Source: Microlunatus sp. Gsoil 973
GTDB taxonomy: Bacteria > Actinomycetota > Actinomycetes > Propionibacteriales > Propionibacteriaceae
Assembly: GCF_009707365.1 (NCBI RefSeq)
Contig: NZ_CP046122.1
Span: 3,658,001-3,722,000, forward strand
Direction of reading: 5' to 3'
Length of the DNA stretch: 64,000 nucleotides
Shown one piece after another: positions 41,960 to 50,533 of the stretch (within the stretch, counting starts at the first letter, position 1; each line of letters begins with the position of its first letter). The notes under the pieces are model-generated. The model was not told the DNA's origin and searched no databases. It saw nothing but the letters and a program-made list of their open reading frames with translations. A program made the position numbers and the translations under genes.

Positions 41960-43129
41960 ATGCACGAGCCGACCAGCGACGTACGACCCTTCGAAGCACA
42001 TGCGACCAGCGCCGACCTCGACGACCTGCGGGCGCGATTGGCAGCGGCGCGTCTGCCCGAGGCCGAGACGGTCCACCGGCCGGCGCCCGATCCCCGCCGA
42101 TGGGACCAGGGCGTTCCGCTGGATGATCTTGTCGAGCTGGTGTCCTACTGGCACACCGGATACGACTGGCGGTCGTTCGAGCAGCGGCTCAACCGGATCG
42201 GACAGTTCCGCGCGACGATCGGTGATCTCGGAATCCACTTCCTACACCGTCGATCGACTCGGACCGATGCCGTTCCGCTGATCCTGACCCACGGTTGGCC
42301 GGGAAGTGTTGCCGAATTCATCGACATCATCGACGAGCTCGCCGACCCGAAAGAGGCGAGCAAGCCCGCATTCCACGTCGTCGTCCCGTCGCTTCCGGGC
42401 TTCGGCTACAGCGACAAGCCGACCACCACCGGGTGGGGAACCGAACGCATCGCGGCGGCCTGGTTGGAACTCATGCAACAGCTCGGCTACCCCCGGTTCC
42501 TGGCTCACGGCGGTGACTGGGGCGGGGTCGTCACGACGATCCTCGGAGGCCGGTTCCCCGACAGCGTCCTGGGAATCCACACGACAGTCGCACAGGCACC
42601 GCCCGACTTGTCGACCGACGGGCTCACCGCGGCCGAACGCACCTGGACCGAGGAGACCCACGATTTCTGGCACCAGCGCGTGGCGTACGCCAAACAACAG
42701 GCCACCCGGCCGCAGACCATCGGATACTCGCTGGTCGATTCACCGGTCGGCCTGCTCGCCTGGATCCTGGACAAGTTCGCCGAGTGGACCGACACCACGG
42801 ACAGCCCGCTCGAGGCGATCCCCCGGGACAGGATCCTCGACGACGTCACGCTGTACTGGCTCACCCGAACAGGCGCGTCGTCGGCACGCATCTACTACGA
42901 GAGCCACAACTCACTTGACCCCGACCTGCGGGTCGACGTCCCATCGGCGATCACCACCTATCCCAAACACATCGAGAAGTACCCGCGGCCGTGGGCGCAA
43001 CAGCGCTACCGTCAGATCGTGCGGTGGCGCACACCCATGGCCGGTGGCCATTTCCCATCACTGGAGGTTCCCGGGTTCTTCCTCGACGACCTCCGGGACA
43101 GTCTGACGGCAATCCTCGCGGCTCGCTGA
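41960..43129 (+). CDS. Epoxide hydrolase family protein
   Basis: 389 residues from ATG 41960, with GAGGAGG 4 bases upstream. N-terminal EHN domain (residues ~5-110), then an alpha/beta hydrolase fold: oxyanion segment LTHGWPGSVAEF about residue 112, nucleophile Asp in HGGDWGGVV about residue 192, lid-region SARIYYES with a Tyr, and GGHFPSLEVP with the catalytic His near residue 365. It opens epoxides to diols with water. It is probably repressed by the divergent CGNR protein and induced by a xenobiotic or metabolic epoxide. Confidence 0.92.
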   Translation: MHEPTSDVRPFEAHATSADLDDLRARLAAARLPEAETVHRPAPDPRRWDQGVPLDDLVELVSYWHTGYDWRSFEQRLNRIGQFRATIGDLGIHFLHRRSTRTDAVPLILTHGWPGSVAEFIDIIDELADPKEASKPAFHVVVPSLPGFGYSDKPTTTGWGTERIAAAWLELMQQLGYPRFLAHGGDWGGVVTTILGGRFPDSVLGIHTTVAQAPPDLSTDGLTAAERTWTEETHDFWHQRVAYAKQQATRPQTIGYSLVDSPVGLLAWILDKFAEWTDTTDSPLEAIPRDRILDDVTLYWLTRTGASSARIYYESHNSLDPDLRVDVPSAITTYPKHIEKYPRPWAQQRYRQIVRWRTPMAGGHFPSLEVPGFFLDDLRDSLTAILAAR

Positions 43130-43181
43130 CGGGCAGCTTCTTGATCATCTTCGTCGCTGCCACCAGTCGGTTCGGAGTGGT

Positions 43182-43520
43182 TCAGTCGGTTGCCGGTGGC
43201 GTCCTTGAGCTTGGACTCGGCCTTCTCCACAGGATTGCCGCCGCACAAAGCAGGACCCGCCGCTGTACGGCACAACGGGCAAGCCGAATCTGGTTCTGGT
43301 GCATCGTGTCCCTGGCCAGCAGGAATGAAAGCAGGTCCTTGACGCCCGGGTCGTCGGTCGGGTGATAGAGCCGGGCGAACTGGATCCGGCCCGGCATCTC
43401 GGCGTTGGCATTGGCATAGAAGCCGGCAAGAAGATCCCCGCTGAACTCCTCGGCGCCGATGCCGTACCGCAGATCCTTGGTACCTGCCGGGCAGCTTGGG
43501 AGTTGCAGTTGCTTCGGCTG
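43182..43520 (-). pseudogene. Manganese catalase remnant
   Basis: On the minus strand one frame reads TKDLRYGIGAEEFSGDLLAG, then FYANANAEMPGRIQFARLYH and PTDDPGVKDLLSFLLARDTM followed by HQNQ. This is the helical-bundle core of non-haem manganese catalases, with the metal-site segment around ARDTMHQ. After HQNQ the match ends in an unrelated tail that stops at 43182, and nothing recognisable precedes it. Only about 70 of roughly 290 residues remain. The rest of the 498-base gap between genes (43130-43627) holds nothing else I can identify. Confidence 0.7.
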
Positions 43521-43627
43521 TGTGTCGGTGCGCTTGTTGGGTATCTCCCGTTACGTGACGCGTCGGCCGACGCATCGAATCAGCAACTGGATGATCGGCC
43601 CACAGTGCCGGCCTCAAGGAGTTGATC

Positions 43628-44108
43628 ATGAACCGGGTGACCAAAGCGGCGCTGCTGGGCGGTGTGGCGGTCGGCGTGGTCGCCGCTCGTCGAGTTCTTC
43701 GGCAGATTCCGTCGGCCCGGTCCCTGAAGGAGCCGGCAGACCGCTGGCTGGTGTTGACGGTGAATCGCCGGCAGGAAGAGATCGCGCCGCACAACGTCTG
43801 GCCGCAGCCGCTGGCTGACCTCGGCGACGAGATCGAGATCGAGTTGCGCCAGGCTCCGGGCAACAGGGGCACGGAGATCGCCGTACGAGAACGCGAACCG
43901 CACGAGGGGGACCCAAACGCTGAAGCGGATCGCCGGCCGGTCACCAGGCCAGGAGATCCGAGCCGCGCTGCGCGATACCAAACAACTGTTGGAGGCCGGC
44001 GAGATCCTGGCAATCGACCCGCAGCCACACGGACCCCGCAAGTCCACCCCGGGCAGCGCAGTGATCGCCGTCGCCACCGATCGAGCCCGACGGGAGGGAG
44101 TGCTGTGA
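43628..44108 (+). pseudogene. Uncharacterised membrane-anchored protein, frameshifted
   Basis: From ATG 43628 (AAGGAG 6 bases upstream): MNRVTKAALLGGVAVGVVAA, one hydrophobic helix, then WLVLTVNRRQEEIAP, LGDEIEIELRQAPGN and GTEIAVRE. At a G5 run (43906-43910) the pattern moves to another frame, giving TLKRIAGRSPGQEIRAALRD, then TKQLLEAGEILAI, and ends at TGA 44108. The span is 3n+1, so one surplus G explains it. I recall similar SRPBCC-like small proteins next to zinc-dependent dehydrogenases but cannot name the family. GTG of the next gene overlaps its stop, so the two are one operon. Confidence 0.65.
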
Positions 44109-45280
44109 AGGCGCTGTGCTGGACGGGAATCAACAAGTTGTCGGTCGAAAGCGTTGACGAACCGCGCCTGCTCAATGATCACGACATCATCGTCAAGGTC
44201 CGCCTGTCGACAACCTGCGGTTCCGACCTGCACCTCATCGGCGGTTACATCCCGTTCATGCGGTCCGGCGATGTGCTCGGACACGAGTTCATGGGCGAGG
44301 TCGCCGAGGTTGGGCCCGCGGTCACCAAGCACAAGGTCGGCGATCGCGTTGTGGTCTGCTCATTCATCGCCTGCGGACACTGCTGGTACTGCCAGAACGG
44401 GCTGTACTCGCTGTGCGACAACGGCAATCCCAACCCAGCGGTCACCGAAGCGGTCTGGGGTTTCGCGCCCGGCGGATGCTTCGGCTATTCGCACGCCATG
44501 GGCGGTTATGCGGGCTGTCACGCCGAATACATCCGCGTCCCGTACGGCGACAACGGCGCCTTCCCGATCCCCGATGCCGTGGACGACGTGTCTGCGCTGT
44601 TCGCGTCGGACTCCGCCCCGACCGGATGGACCGGCGCAGACCTGGGCAACGTTGCACCCGGCGATGTCGTCGCCGTCTGGGGTGCCGGTGCGGTGGGTCA
44701 GATGGCCGCAGCCGCCGCCCTCGCCAAGGGTGCCGACCGGGTCATCGTGATCGACCGGCTGTCGAACCGGCTGCAACAGGTCACCGAACACATTGGTGCC
44801 CAGACACTGAACTACGAAGAGACCAACGTCGCCGCCGAACTGCGCGAACTCAGCGGCGGCCGTGGCCCGGATGTCTGCATCGAAGCCGTCGGGATGGAAG
44901 CCCACAGCCCCGGCCCGGCATATCTCTACGACCAGGCCAAGCAGCAGCTCCGGCTGCAGACCGACCGCCCCACGGCCGTCCGAGACGCGATCCATGCCTG
45001 CCGAAAGGGTGGCACCGTGTTCGTCCTCGGCGTCTTCGCCGCCGTCGTCGACAAGTTCCCCCTCGGCGCGGTGATGAACAAGGGGCTGACTCTCCGCGCT
45101 GCCCAGATGCACGGTCACCGCTACATCCCGGCCATCCTGGACCGGATGGCGGCCGGACAGCTGAGCACTGCTCACCTGGCCACCCATCTCATGCCGCTCG
45201 ATCAGGGGCCACAGGGCTACCAGATGTTCAAGGACAAGACCGACGGCTGCGTACGCACCGTGTTCCAGGTCGGAGACTGA
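44105..45280 (+). CDS. Zinc-dependent alcohol dehydrogenase (formaldehyde-dehydrogenase-like MDR)
   Basis: 391 residues from GTG 44105 (GTGA overlap, GGGAGGGAG upstream). Catalytic zinc ligands in TTCGSDLHL and GHEFMGEV. Structural zinc cysteines in ACGHCWYCQNGLYSLC (about residues 93-108). NAD fold VVAVWGAGAVGQMAAAAA about residue 190. The insert SPGPAYLYDQAKQQLRLQTD about residues 265-284 is typical of the glutathione-independent formaldehyde dehydrogenase group, which includes dismutating enzymes. The linked upstream gene and a nearby manganese catalase remnant suggest a stress or detoxification locus. Confidence 0.92.
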   Translation: MKALCWTGINKLSVESVDEPRLLNDHDIIVKVRLSTTCGSDLHLIGGYIPFMRSGDVLGHEFMGEVAEVGPAVTKHKVGDRVVVCSFIACGHCWYCQNGLYSLCDNGNPNPAVTEAVWGFAPGGCFGYSHAMGGYAGCHAEYIRVPYGDNGAFPIPDAVDDVSALFASDSAPTGWTGADLGNVAPGDVVAVWGAGAVGQMAAAAALAKGADRVIVIDRLSNRLQQVTEHIGAQTLNYEETNVAAELRELSGGRGPDVCIEAVGMEAHSPGPAYLYDQAKQQLRLQTDRPTAVRDAIHACRKGGTVFVLGVFAAVVDKFPLGAVMNKGLTLRAAQMHGHRYIPAILDRMAAGQLSTAHLATHLMPLDQGPQGYQMFKDKTDGCVRTVFQVGD

Positions 45281-45441
45281 CCGCGTCGTGTCGCCATCAG
45301 GCCAGTGGCGCCTCGGGCCCGGGATTCGCACCGATTCCTGCGGTGAACTTGCGGGGATCCGGCACCGCAAGCCACCGGCCGCCCTCGAAGATGGATGCCT
45401 CGGAGGCGATTCCCGGTAACGGCCATGCGGTCCTCGTTGTT

Positions 45442-46014
45442 CTAACGTCGGTGTTGTTGTTCTGCGCCTGTTCTGTCCCGCGTGCGGCAGGTATCGCGGC
45501 GGGACCGGAGACGCTCCTCGACCAACGCCGTGAAGATCTTGGACCAGCGGAGCTGGTGACTCTCATCGCGGTACTGCGGAACGAAGCCGAGGCCGAGATA
45601 GACCCTGATCGCACTGAGCCGCTGATCATCGGTCTCCAGCACGGCGGCGAGCAGACCCTCGGCAATGAAGTCGTGAAGCACCGCGAGGGTCACCGAGAAG
45701 CCGAGTCCTTGTCCGCGCCGCGTCGGGTCGCTGGCAACCCAATGAACGTAGCCTGCTCCGGGGTAATCGGATGGAAGCACCCGTGCGGACGCGGTGGCCA
45801 CGACGACGTCGCCGTCCCGGATGATCAGCGTTCGGCGGACACTCGGATCATCGATCAGATCGCGCCGGACGCGGTCGACGTCCCAGGCTTCGTCGAATGC
45901 GGCAGTGAGCAAGGACGCCAGTCGCGGAATGTCGTCCGCCGATGCCGACTCCACTCCGGCAGGCGCCGGCGGAAGATCAACAAGGTCGGGACGGCGCATC
46001 AGCAGAGAGGCCAC
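45442..46014 (-). CDS. GNAT family N-acetyltransferase
   Basis: 190 residues. ESASADDIPRLASLLTAAFD opens the GNAT fold. The acetyl-CoA loop is VASDPTRRGQGLGFSVTLAV (about residues 92-111, R/Q-x-x-G-x-G/L), followed by LETDDQRLSAIRVYLGLGFV near residue 130. The C-terminus is Arg-rich. Substrate unknown. The 161 bases between the dehydrogenase and this gene contain a short minus-strand coding-like tail that I could not assign. Confidence 0.87.
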   Translation of the reverse strand: MASLLMRRPDLVDLPPAPAGVESASADDIPRLASLLTAAFDEAWDVDRVRRDLIDDPSVRRTLIIRDGDVVVATASARVLPSDYPGAGYVHWVASDPTRRGQGLGFSVTLAVLHDFIAEGLLAAVLETDDQRLSAIRVYLGLGFVPQYRDESHQLRWSKIFTALVEERLRSRRDTCRTRDRTGAEQQHRR

Positions 46015-46033
46015 GTGCCTGGTGTCTTCGAGG

Positions 46034-46483
46034 TCAGCCGACGGCAGTTTCGATCAGTTCGGCGATCCTCTGCTCCACCACAGGACTCCATACGTTGAGC
46101 GCGTACGACACCGGCCAGATCTCTCCGTCGTCCAGCTGAGCGGCGTCCTGGAACTCCAGCGTCGAGTAGCGGGTGTTGAACTTGCCGGCGTGCTTGAAGG
46201 AGACGACGATCTTGCCGTCCTCCCCCGCATAGGCCGGCATTCCGTACCAGGTCCGTGGCTCGAGCTGCGGCGCATGGGCAGTGATCGTCACGTGCACCCG
46301 CTCGGCCAGCGCCCGATCGACCGGCTCCATCTTGACGATGGCGTCGAGGACGGCCTGGAGCCCGTCCGCCTTCTTCGCACCCATCTTGCCCTCGGCCCGC
46401 AACTCCGCGGCGCGCTCCTTCATGGCAGCGCGTTCCGCCGCGCTGAAACCGGTGTGATCGGCGGTGGCAGTCTTCCCGGGCAT
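46034..46483 (-). CDS. DUF1801 family protein
   Basis: 149 residues from ATG 46483 (ATG 46486 overlaps; AGGAG upstream). N-terminal GFSAAERAAMKERAAELRAE helix, then the DUF1801 core WYGMPAYAGEDGKIVVSFK with FNTRYSTLEFQDAAQLDDGE. DUF1801 includes the frataxin-like YdhG fold, and members have been suggested as iron or stress proteins. It lies between GNAT and VOC genes on the same strand, possibly one transcript. Confidence 0.86.
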   Translation of the reverse strand: MPGKTATADHTGFSAAERAAMKERAAELRAEGKMGAKKADGLQAVLDAIVKMEPVDRALAERVHVTITAHAPQLEPRTWYGMPAYAGEDGKIVVSFKHAGKFNTRYSTLEFQDAAQLDDGEIWPVSYALNVWSPVVEQRIAELIETAVG

Positions 46484-46526
46484 CATCGGACTCCTGTCGT
46501 GTTGGCTTGATCGCTTGCCCGAGAGC

Positions 46527-47102
46527 TTAGGGAACCCGTCGGCCGGGTGCTTCTCGATTCCTGACCGCTGCTGGACCGGCCGTCGGCGCACCGGAACCGA
46601 GCCGCCGTCTATTCCGGCGGAAACCACTGATCACGAGTGGCGGCGAGCCCATCACCAAACTCTTCAGCCGGCCCGCCGCCAACGGTCGGAACGCCTTCCA
46701 GGCATATCCGAAGGGATCGACGAACTCCGCGTACCGCTCGCCCCACGGCGAGTCGCGGGGCGGCGTTGTCAACTCACCCCCAGCTCTGGCGCAACGCTCG
46801 GCAACGGAGTCGACGTCGTCGACCTGGACTCCGATCACCACACCGAGGCCGCGCGGCCCGGTTACCGTCCGACGCTCCCGGTCGCTGTCTGCAAACGGGA
46901 TGCCGACCAGGGCGTCGACCAGCAGTTGAAGATCTCCGCGCCGCAGCATGACCATCACCGGCCGGCCATCGGGACCAGGGATCTCCGCGAACCGCTCGAA
47001 GCCGAGTGTCGCATAGTACTCCGCGGCCGCAGGCACGTCACCAACGCGCAACCCGATCTTGGACGCAGCTTCGTCGCTAGTGGGCTCCGGGTCCGCCATC
47101 AT
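46527..47102 (-). CDS. VOC family protein (glyoxalase fold)
   Basis: 191 residues from the tandem ATG pair at 47102/47099. ASKIGLRVGDVPAAAEYYATLGFE begins domain 1. Domain 2 has LGVVIGVQVDDVDSVAERCARAGG and FVDPFGYAWKAF. The VOC region ends about residue 145. The remaining ~45 basic residues (GFRRNRRRLG region) are not part of the family, so the original stop may have been lost. Function unknown, perhaps binding of small electrophiles. Confidence 0.83.
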   Translation of the reverse strand: MMADPEPTSDEAASKIGLRVGDVPAAAEYYATLGFERFAEIPGPDGRPVMVMLRRGDLQLLVDALVGIPFADSDRERRTVTGPRGLGVVIGVQVDDVDSVAERCARAGGELTTPPRDSPWGERYAEFVDPFGYAWKAFRPLAAGRLKSLVMGSPPLVISGFRRNRRRLGSGAPTAGPAAVRNREAPGRRVP

Positions 47103-47177
47103 GCATCCAGCCTGGCATCGGAGCATCGATGACACCAGATGCGGCCCTTGATCGACCCGACGGTCGGTGACCGGGCA

Positions 47178-47207
47178 TTGACACCTGCGCGGTCGGACGC
47201 TTAGATA
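47178..47207 (+). promoter_or_regulatory. Promoter for the 47379 glycoside hydrolase gene
   Basis: TTGACA at 47178-47183 and TAGATA at 47202-47207 with an 18-base spacer, directed at the gene starting 172 bases downstream. The long leader between them has no obvious gene. Confidence 0.55.
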
Positions 47208-47378
47208 TCCGTCACGACCGTACGTTTGATTGGTGCTGACGGAACGAGGCATGACTGCCTACAACCTTCACGACAACCTTGGATCAGCCCACGCGCGGCA
47301 ACGAGATTCTTCATCCCGGTCGAGAGAGCAACTCCGGCACGGGCGATTTGACAGCGACGGTTAGGAGCGAGCCTGATC

Positions 47379-49301
47379 ATGAGGACCCTCAAGCGGGCCG
47401 TGCACTTCGACTTCCACACCATGCCCGACGTGCCCGACATCGGTGCGGACTTCAGTGCGATCTCATTCGCGAAGACGCTCAGAGACGCACACGTCGACTA
47501 CGTCAACGTCTTCGCCAAATGCAACATCGGCTTCGCCTACTACCCGACCGACATCGGCGAACGGTATCCGGGTCTGGACTTCGACATGCTCGGCGAGACG
47601 ATTGCCGCATGCCATGATCAGGGAATCGGCGTGACCGCCTACTTCAACGTCGGACTTGATCACGAGATGGCCCGGCGGCACAGGGACTGGACCATCGTGA
47701 ACGACGACGGCCAAGTGATCTATGGAGATCGGACCCAGAACTTCTTCCGGAACATGTGCATCCGCTCACCGTGGCGGTCCCACATACTCGGGATGATCGA
47801 TGAGGTGGTGCACCGCTACCCCGACGTCGACGGCATCTTCCTGGACTGCATCGTGATCCGTCCCTGTCATGGCAACGAGTGCCTGGAAGGTATCGCGGCC
47901 GCAGGGGGAGACCCGCTGGATCCGGATGCTGTCCTGCACTATGCGCAGGAGGGATGGACGTCCTTCTGCCAGGAGGTGAGGGACATCGTCGGGCCCGATC
48001 GGTTCCTTGTCCCCAACGGGTTGCCGTGGAACCTCGGCGACGGCATCCGCACGCACGGCGAGATCGAATGCCTTCCCGGTGGCAGCTGGGGTTACGACTT
48101 CTTCCCAGCCCGGGTGGCGTATTCGCGCAACATCGATCCGCAGGTGCTGTACATGACGGGTCGATTCAACACGTCGTGGGGTGGATTCGGCGAGCTCAAG
48201 ACCGAAGCGTCGGTTCGCAACGACTGTTGGGATGCGATCGCGAATGCCGCACAACCCTCGATCGGAGACCATCTCCACCCCCGCGGCCACTTGGAGGCAC
48301 CGGTCTTCGATCTTGTTCGCCGTGTCTACGCCGACGTCGAAGCACTCGAGCCGTGGACACTTGGCGCCCACGCGCGTGCCGACATCGGAATTCTCGCGGC
48401 ACCCGACAGGTCGCTCTCGGCCAGCCACAGCGGTGCTGCACGAATGCTCGGGGAGTTGCACCAGACCTTTGACATCGTCGACGATCGGCACGACCTGTCG
48501 GCCTACCGCATGCTGGTGCTTCCGGACGAGGTGACCCTCGACGGCGTGCTGGCCGAGAAGGTCGCGGAATACACCAGCGCCGGCGGCCCGGTGCTCAGCA
48601 CCGGATGGTCCGGCCTGCGGCCCGACGGGGACGGGTTCGCCCTCCCCGCCTGGCCGTTCGGTTTCGCGGGACTCGAAACCTCCAACAGCAGCTACTTCAT
48701 CACGCCGACGGGATCCGTCACCGGAGTACCGGAGATGCCGATCGGGATCGCGAAGCCCGGCATCCTCGTTGCACCCACGTCGTCCGCGGACCCGATCGCC
48801 GAGCGGGTTGAGGCGTACGCCGACCACGTGTGGGACGGGTTCCACGGATACTTCTACACCCCGCCCGCCAGGCCGACAGGGCATCTGATCGCCGCACAGG
48901 CCGGCGCTGTCGCCCACATCGGGTTCCCGCTGTTCGCTTCGTACCTGGAGAATCCGCTGCCCGCCTATCGAGCCCTGTTGGAGCACTGCATCGAGCGGCT
49001 GCTGCCGGAACCGATCCTGCGCACCGAGGGGATTCCGCACACCGCGCGGGTGACGCTCACCCGCCAGGAGAATCGGACCATCTGCCATATCAAGCTGACT
49101 CACCCGGAACCGCGGGGCAGCATGCATGTCGTCGAGGGTTACCCAACGCTGATCGACGGCAAGGTCGCTGTTCGTGCCACGCCGTCCCGGGTCTATCGGG
49201 CACCGGATCTGGCCGAGGTTCCGTTTCACCAGAATTCGAACTACGCGACGATCGATCTTCCGCGGATCGACGGTTACGCCATGATCGTGCTGGAGGATTG
49301 A
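47379..49301 (+). CDS. Alpha-amylase-like glycoside hydrolase with beta-galactosidase-type trimerisation domain
   Basis: 640 residues. Residues 1-330 form a TIM-barrel of the hypothetical glycosyl hydrolase 6 kind: VHFDFHTMPDVPDI, DYVNVFAKCNIGFAYYPTDI, GVTAYFNVGLDHEM, DVDGIFLDCIVIRPCHGN with a candidate catalytic Asp, and GEIECLPGG with a Glu. Residues about 345-540 resemble a GH42-type trimerisation domain (MLGELHQTFDIVDDRHDLS, LVLPDEVTLDG). No signal peptide, so it is cytosolic. The substrate is probably an oligosaccharide taken up by the cell. It converges with the M20 gene with a 28-base overlap. Confidence 0.82.
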   Translation: MRTLKRAVHFDFHTMPDVPDIGADFSAISFAKTLRDAHVDYVNVFAKCNIGFAYYPTDIGERYPGLDFDMLGETIAACHDQGIGVTAYFNVGLDHEMARRHRDWTIVNDDGQVIYGDRTQNFFRNMCIRSPWRSHILGMIDEVVHRYPDVDGIFLDCIVIRPCHGNECLEGIAAAGGDPLDPDAVLHYAQEGWTSFCQEVRDIVGPDRFLVPNGLPWNLGDGIRTHGEIECLPGGSWGYDFFPARVAYSRNIDPQVLYMTGRFNTSWGGFGELKTEASVRNDCWDAIANAAQPSIGDHLHPRGHLEAPVFDLVRRVYADVEALEPWTLGAHARADIGILAAPDRSLSASHSGAARMLGELHQTFDIVDDRHDLSAYRMLVLPDEVTLDGVLAEKVAEYTSAGGPVLSTGWSGLRPDGDGFALPAWPFGFAGLETSNSSYFITPTGSVTGVPEMPIGIAKPGILVAPTSSADPIAERVEAYADHVWDGFHGYFYTPPARPTGHLIAAQAGAVAHIGFPLFASYLENPLPAYRALLEHCIERLLPEPILRTEGIPHTARVTLTRQENRTICHIKLTHPEPRGSMHVVEGYPTLIDGKVAVRATPSRVYRAPDLAEVPFHQNSNYATIDLPRIDGYAMIVLED

Positions 49302-50533
49302 TCACCGAGAAAGTCCGCGACCAGATGGGCGTAGATCGCCGCTGCCTGGTGCACAGATCGCGCGCTGACAGCTTCGTTCGGGCCATGACAGTAGGTCAGT
49401 ATCCCCGGCCCCAGTGAAGGAATGGTGGGGACGCCGGCCGCGGTGAACCAGGGCGCGTCGGTGGTTCCCGGAAAGAACGAAAGCGGCGGCGCCTCCCCCA
49501 GCGCGCGCCGGCAGGCTCGCTGCGCCGCCCGCACGATCGGCGACTCCGCAGGAACCGTCGACGGGTCGATCCAGGTCAGCCCAGGTTCAAACTCGAGTTC
49601 GGCGTCGATCCCCAACCGCTCCGAGGCCCGTCGCAGCCAGCGTCGCAGATCATCGGAGAGTTGCTCATACGTCATCCCGGGAACCGTACGGACGTCGCAT
49701 CCGAACGTCGCCTCGCCCGGGACGACTCCGAAGAACACGCCGCCGTGCAGCAGCACGCCCGGGTTGACAGTCGGGCGTAGCTCGCCGAACAGCTGTTTCG
49801 GGTAGGACAGTCTCATCGATTCGTTCATTTCGATCATGAGTCGCGCCAACTGCAGACTCGCGTTGATCGAGGGCAACCTGTCGGAGAGGCTGCTGTGCCG
49901 CTGTGTGCCCGCGACCCGGATCCGAAAGCAGCTGAGGCCTCGGGAGATCAGATGCAGGCCTTGCCAGTCCCGCTCCCAGCCCGACGGCTCTCCGATCACG
50001 CAGGCATCAAGATCACTCAGTTGCGGTGCCAGCCATCTGGATCCGTACGTCGCCCCTGCTTCCTCATCGGCGACCAGGATCAGTTCCAGTGCCCCCTTGT
50101 TGATCGCGCCGACATCGTGGGCGGCCCGCGCGGCGGTCACCATCGCGGCGACGGCGGCCTTCATGTCGCTGGCACCAAGTCCGAAGATCATTCCGTCGAC
50201 GTCGGTCGCGACCAACGGCTCGGTGCGCCACTGCTCGGCGGCGTCACCGACCGGTTTCGTGTCGACGTGGCCGCACAGGCCGAGCACCGGACCGGGTTGA
50301 TCACCCTGGATGCGAAGCACGAGATTGGGCCGGCTCGGCTCCTTGCTCAGCACGGTTCCCGCGCCGAGCCCGTGACCATGCAGGTATTCCCGCAGGAATT
50401 CGACGATCGCCTGTTCATCGCCGTGCGGCGGGATCTGGCTGTTGATCGCGATCAGCTCGGCGACGAGCTGATCGAGGTCCGGACGGAGTTGATCGAGTCG
50501 GTCAGCGAGCTGGTCGGTGGGTCCATTGATCAT
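49274..50533 (-). CDS. M20 family peptidase (ArgE/DapE-like)
   Basis: 419 residues. Metal-site GLCGHVDTKPVG about residue 87 (His, Asp), GLGASDMKAAVAAM about residue 118 (bridging Asp), LVADEEAGATYGSR about residue 152 (catalytic Glu and metal Glu), and a C-terminal CHGPNEAV with the last metal His. A dimerisation domain lies between. It hydrolyses N-acyl amino acids or dipeptides. ATG 50533 overlaps the stop of the upstream Gfo/Idh gene (ATGA), so the two are co-translated. Confidence 0.9.
   Translation of the reverse strand: MINGPTDQLADRLDQLRPDLDQLVAELIAINSQIPPHGDEQAIVEFLREYLHGHGLGAGTVLSKEPSRPNLVLRIQGDQPGPVLGLCGHVDTKPVGDAAEQWRTEPLVATDVDGMIFGLGASDMKAAVAAMVTAARAAHDVGAINKGALELILVADEEAGATYGSRWLAPQLSDLDACVIGEPSGWERDWQGLHLISRGLSCFRIRVAGTQRHSSLSDRLPSINASLQLARLMIEMNESMRLSYPKQLFGELRPTVNPGVLLHGGVFFGVVPGEATFGCDVRTVPGMTYEQLSDDLRRWLRRASERLGIDAELEFEPGLTWIDPSTVPAESPIVRAAQRACRRALGEAPPLSFFPGTTDAPWFTAAGVPTIPSLGPGILTYCHGPNEAVSARSVHQAAAIYAHLVADFLGDQSSSTIMA

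Noticed and set aside
45297-45441. Minus-strand coding-like tail containing ASIFEGGRWLAVPDPR
   Set aside because: It has no start of its own and I could not match it to a family; it may be the end of a lost gene but support is weak.
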